Shown here: piece by piece, positions 30,919-32,739 of the stretch
Position numbering within the stretch: the first letter of the stretch is position 1
How the letters are laid out: each line of letters starts with the position of its first letter
Source: Kiloniellaceae bacterium
Lineage (GTDB): Bacteria > Pseudomonadota > Alphaproteobacteria > Kiloniellales > J153
DNA length: 32,739 nt
Assembly: GCA_021776135.1 (NCBI GenBank)
Contig: JAJFGL010000050.1
Coordinates: forward strand, 1-32,739
Direction of reading: 5' to 3'
Position numbers and translations under genes: made by a program
The notes under the pieces: model-generated
What the model was told of the DNA's origin: nothing
The model's input: the letters and a program-made list of their open reading frames with translations, nothing else
Databases searched by the model: none

Positions 30919-32501
30919 GGCCGTGTGGAAACGCGCGTGCTTGACTGCCTATGATGGCGGCTTTTTTTCGCGTGCGGCGAAGGCGCGCAGCGGCAGGCGA
31001 GCGAGGTCAGGCGACGATGGCCTTGATCAGCGGCTTGACGCCGAAGATGTTGATCATTCGCTTCATATTGTAGGCGAGCACCTGCAAGCTCATTTCAGTT
31101 TTGACCTTTTCAAGGGTCTTGGTCAGGAAATGGGTACTGCCCATCCATGCCTTGAGGGTTCCGAACGGATGCTCGACGGTCTGCCGGCGGATGGTCATGG
31201 CGTCCGGCATGCGCTCGAGCCTGGCCTGCATCTTGTCGAGGACGCCCTCGTGCTCCCAGCGCTTCAGGCGCTTGTGCTTGTCAGGCGTGCATTTGGGCTT
31301 GAGCGCGCAAGTCGAACAGGCCGTGAGGTTGCGGTAGTGGTCGATATTGTCCCGGCGGTCTGAGCGTACCTTTCCCTTAGTCAGGTGCTTGCCCACCGGG
31401 CAGGTGTAGCGGTCGTTCTCGGCGTCGTAGATGAAATCCTGCACGGTGAAGAGACCGCGCTTGGCATTACCGGATGTCAGCGTCTTGGGAATGCAGGCCA
31501 GCACGCCGGTTCCTTCGCAGGCCAGCACCTCGTCTCTGTTGTAATAGCCCCGATCGGCCAGCACAGTGGCTTCCTCCCATCCGGTCGCCTCGCGGACCTT
31601 GCGGCCCATCGACGCCAGTTGTGCCCGGTCATTGCCAAGATTGGTCACCTCGTGCGCGACGATCAGATGGTGCTCGGCCTCGACGGCTGCCTGGACGTTG
31701 TAGCCGACAATGCCGGTGCCTTTGCCGCTGGTCGCCATCGACCGCGCGTCGGGGTCGGTCAGGGAGACTTGTTTGTCGGGCGAGGCCTCGACCTGCTTGC
31801 CCATCTCCTTGAGGGATTGCATTTGTCGGCGCAGACCTTCGATCTTCTCCTTGAGGCGGGCCGTCTTTGCTTCGGCCACATCACCGTCCTGCCGGTCGGC
31901 GCGATCCAAAGCGGCCAGGTAGCGTGCGATGCTGGCCTCCACCTGCTCGATACGCTTGGCAACCTTGGCCACCGTGAAGTTTTTGTCACGGTTGTTGACC
32001 GCCTTGAACTTGCTCCCGTCGATGGCGACAACGGCGCGCGTGAACAGCTTGAGCTGCCGGCACAGCACAACGAACTGCACGCAGGCCGCGCGGATCGCCG
32101 GTCCGTTGTCGCGGCGGAAGTCGGCGATCGTCTTGAAGTCCGGCATCAATCGCCCGGTCAGCCACATCAGCTCGATGTTGCGCTGCGTCTCCCGTTCGAG
32201 CCGCCGGCTCGACTGGATGCGATTGAGATAGCCGTAAAGATAAATCTTCAGCAGCGTCGCCGGATGATAGGCCGGCCGCCCGGTTGCTTCCGGCACAACG
32301 CCGGCAAAACCCAGGGCGCCCAGGTCGAGTTCGTCAATGAAAACATCGATGACGCGGACCGGATTGTCCTCCGCCACATAATCTTCCAGGTTATCAGGGA
32401 GCAGTGTCCCTTGCCGACGATCCTCGCACTCTATGAAACGCTTCATCTTGACCCCCGCTGATTAGATCCACTCTATCAGATCAGCGCGTTTCCACACAGC
32501 C
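30919..32501. mobile_element. Complete IS1182-family insertion sequence
   Basis: The ends 30919-30936 and 32484-32501 are inverted copies of GGCYGTGTGGAAACGCGC, 17 of 18 positions matching. They enclose one full-length transposase gene. The element is 1583 bp. The hexamer TGGGTC occurs at 30911-30916, two bases outside the left end, and directly outside the right end (32502-32507); it may be a target-site trace. Just to the right lies a hairpin (32512-32545), consistent with the family's liking for palindromic targets. Confidence 0.85.
31007..32446 (-). CDS. IS1182 family transposase
   Basis: This 479-residue DDE transposase appears intact. The catalytic triad is D143 in 'VVAIDGSKFKAVNN', D298 in 'VLADRGYYNRDEV' and E425 in 'RRQTVEHPFGTLKAW'. 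The N-terminal 'PDNLEDYVAEDNPVRVIDVF' and 'GRPAYHPATLLKIYLYGYLN' (both 20 or fewer residues) are typical. A coiled insertion lies at about 155-220, and a Cys-rich zinc-ribbon-like stretch at about 349-386 ('CSTCALKPKC'). No frameshift or stop interrupts it, so the element could be active. Confidence 0.95.
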   Translation of the reverse strand: MKRFIECEDRRQGTLLPDNLEDYVAEDNPVRVIDVFIDELDLGALGFAGVVPEATGRPAYHPATLLKIYLYGYLNRIQSSRRLERETQRNIELMWLTGRLMPDFKTIADFRRDNGPAIRAACVQFVVLCRQLKLFTRAVVAIDGSKFKAVNNRDKNFTVAKVAKRIEQVEASIARYLAALDRADRQDGDVAEAKTARLKEKIEGLRRQMQSLKEMGKQVEASPDKQVSLTDPDARSMATSGKGTGIVGYNVQAAVEAEHHLIVAHEVTNLGNDRAQLASMGRKVREATGWEEATVLADRGYYNRDEVLACEGTGVLACIPKTLTSGNAKRGLFTVQDFIYDAENDRYTCPVGKHLTKGKVRSDRRDNIDHYRNLTACSTCALKPKCTPDKHKRLKRWEHEGVLDKMQARLERMPDAMTIRRQTVEHPFGTLKAWMGSTHFLTKTLEKVKTEMSLQVLAYNMKRMINIFGVKPLIKAIVA

Positions 32502-32511
32502 TGGGTCATAC

Positions 32512-32549
32512 CCAGACATTATCCCGATGCTTCGCCTATGTCTGGTTTT
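32512..32549 (+). terminator. Hairpin with T run right of the IS element
   Basis: CCAGACAT (32512-32519) pairs with ATGTCTGG (32538-32545) and is followed by TTTT. An overlapping TGGGT/ACCCA palindrome begins at 32502. It may be an intrinsic terminator reading rightward, or the palindromic target of the IS. Confidence 0.45.
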
Positions 32550-32683
32550 GTCCCTTCAGCGGACTTCCGCCGCAGGTCTCTCGTTTATGAGTCCATGACC
32601 TAGGTTGAGAACCTATACAACTCGTTGATATTGTGGCACTGAGAAAGCCCTTATTGGGTATTTGTTCTGACGAGGTGTCTGAC

Positions 32684-32739
32684 ATGGATCTTTTTTGGCT
32701 TTCAGATGAAGCTTGGGCGGCGATTGAACCGCATCTACC
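32684..32739 (+). CDS. Partial IS5-family transposase (N-terminus)
   Basis: The frame starts ATG at 32684 and is cut by the window edge after 18 full codons (MDLFWLSDEAWAAIEPHL). The FWLSDEAWAxIEPHLP opening is typical of IS5-family (IS427/IS1031-like) transposases. A GAGGTG ribosome site lies upstream. The left end of this second element is probably between 32620 and 32683 but I cannot place its terminal repeat. Confidence 0.75.
   Translation, partial: MDLFWLSDEAWAAIEPHL

Overview
The window is high-GC DNA from an alphaproteobacterium, most likely a Rhodospirillales-type organism. Supporting signs are the gene order rpmH-rnpA-yidD-yidC-engB-argB, a plant/alphaproteobacterial-type gshA beside rsmE and ubiA, an arginine-sensitive type ArgB, an FnrL-like regulator, a mesaconyl-CoA hydratase gene and PQQ biosynthesis genes. 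No species is claimed.

Layout. 1-64 holds the start of a leftward gene, probably a transposase. 215-5023 carries a PA0069-type radical SAM gene, a CPA2 antiporter with rnhB, and leftward gshA. 5032-7816 has rsmE (leftward), ubiA (rightward) and mch (leftward). mch lies one base after a CoA ester lyase gene and probably forms an operon with it. pdxY (rightward) converges on a leftward housekeeping operon: rpmH, rnpA, yidD, yidC, engB, argB. A strong sigma70 promoter (14106-14134) precedes that operon. A 267 bp, three-armed inverted-repeat element is lodged between rpmH and rnpA. 14232-16409 is a membrane protein (TVP38 type) with a MerA/Lpd-like flavoprotein. Next come a small exported protein made almost entirely of CNPCNPCAAAK repeats and an orphan histidine kinase. 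18476-21285 holds a GNAT-like gene, an FNR-type regulator with an FNR box upstream, panC and gpt. 21286-22180 has no convincing gene but is rich in hairpins and repeats. A coiled-coil lipoprotein with an OmpA-like tail and tRNA-Arg(ACG) follow.

23912-29661 is a leftward block: pqqB-pqqC-pqqE with 4-base overlaps and no pqqA or pqqD nearby, a secreted DUF1194 (vWA) protein, a DAO-type FAD oxidoreductase and an exported ankyrin protein. From about 29760 the base composition becomes more AT-rich. This part carries an isolated ICMT-family gene, a complete IS1182-family element (30919-32501) and the start of an IS5-type transposase at the right edge, so both ends of the window are mobile-element territory.

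The most unusual items are the Cys-repeat peptide with a palindromic operator-like site in its upstream region, the three-armed element inside the ribosomal-protein/RNase P operon, the pqq cluster without pqqA and pqqD, a dispersed palindrome whose arms covary, and three genes whose -10 boxes predict leaderless mRNAs.
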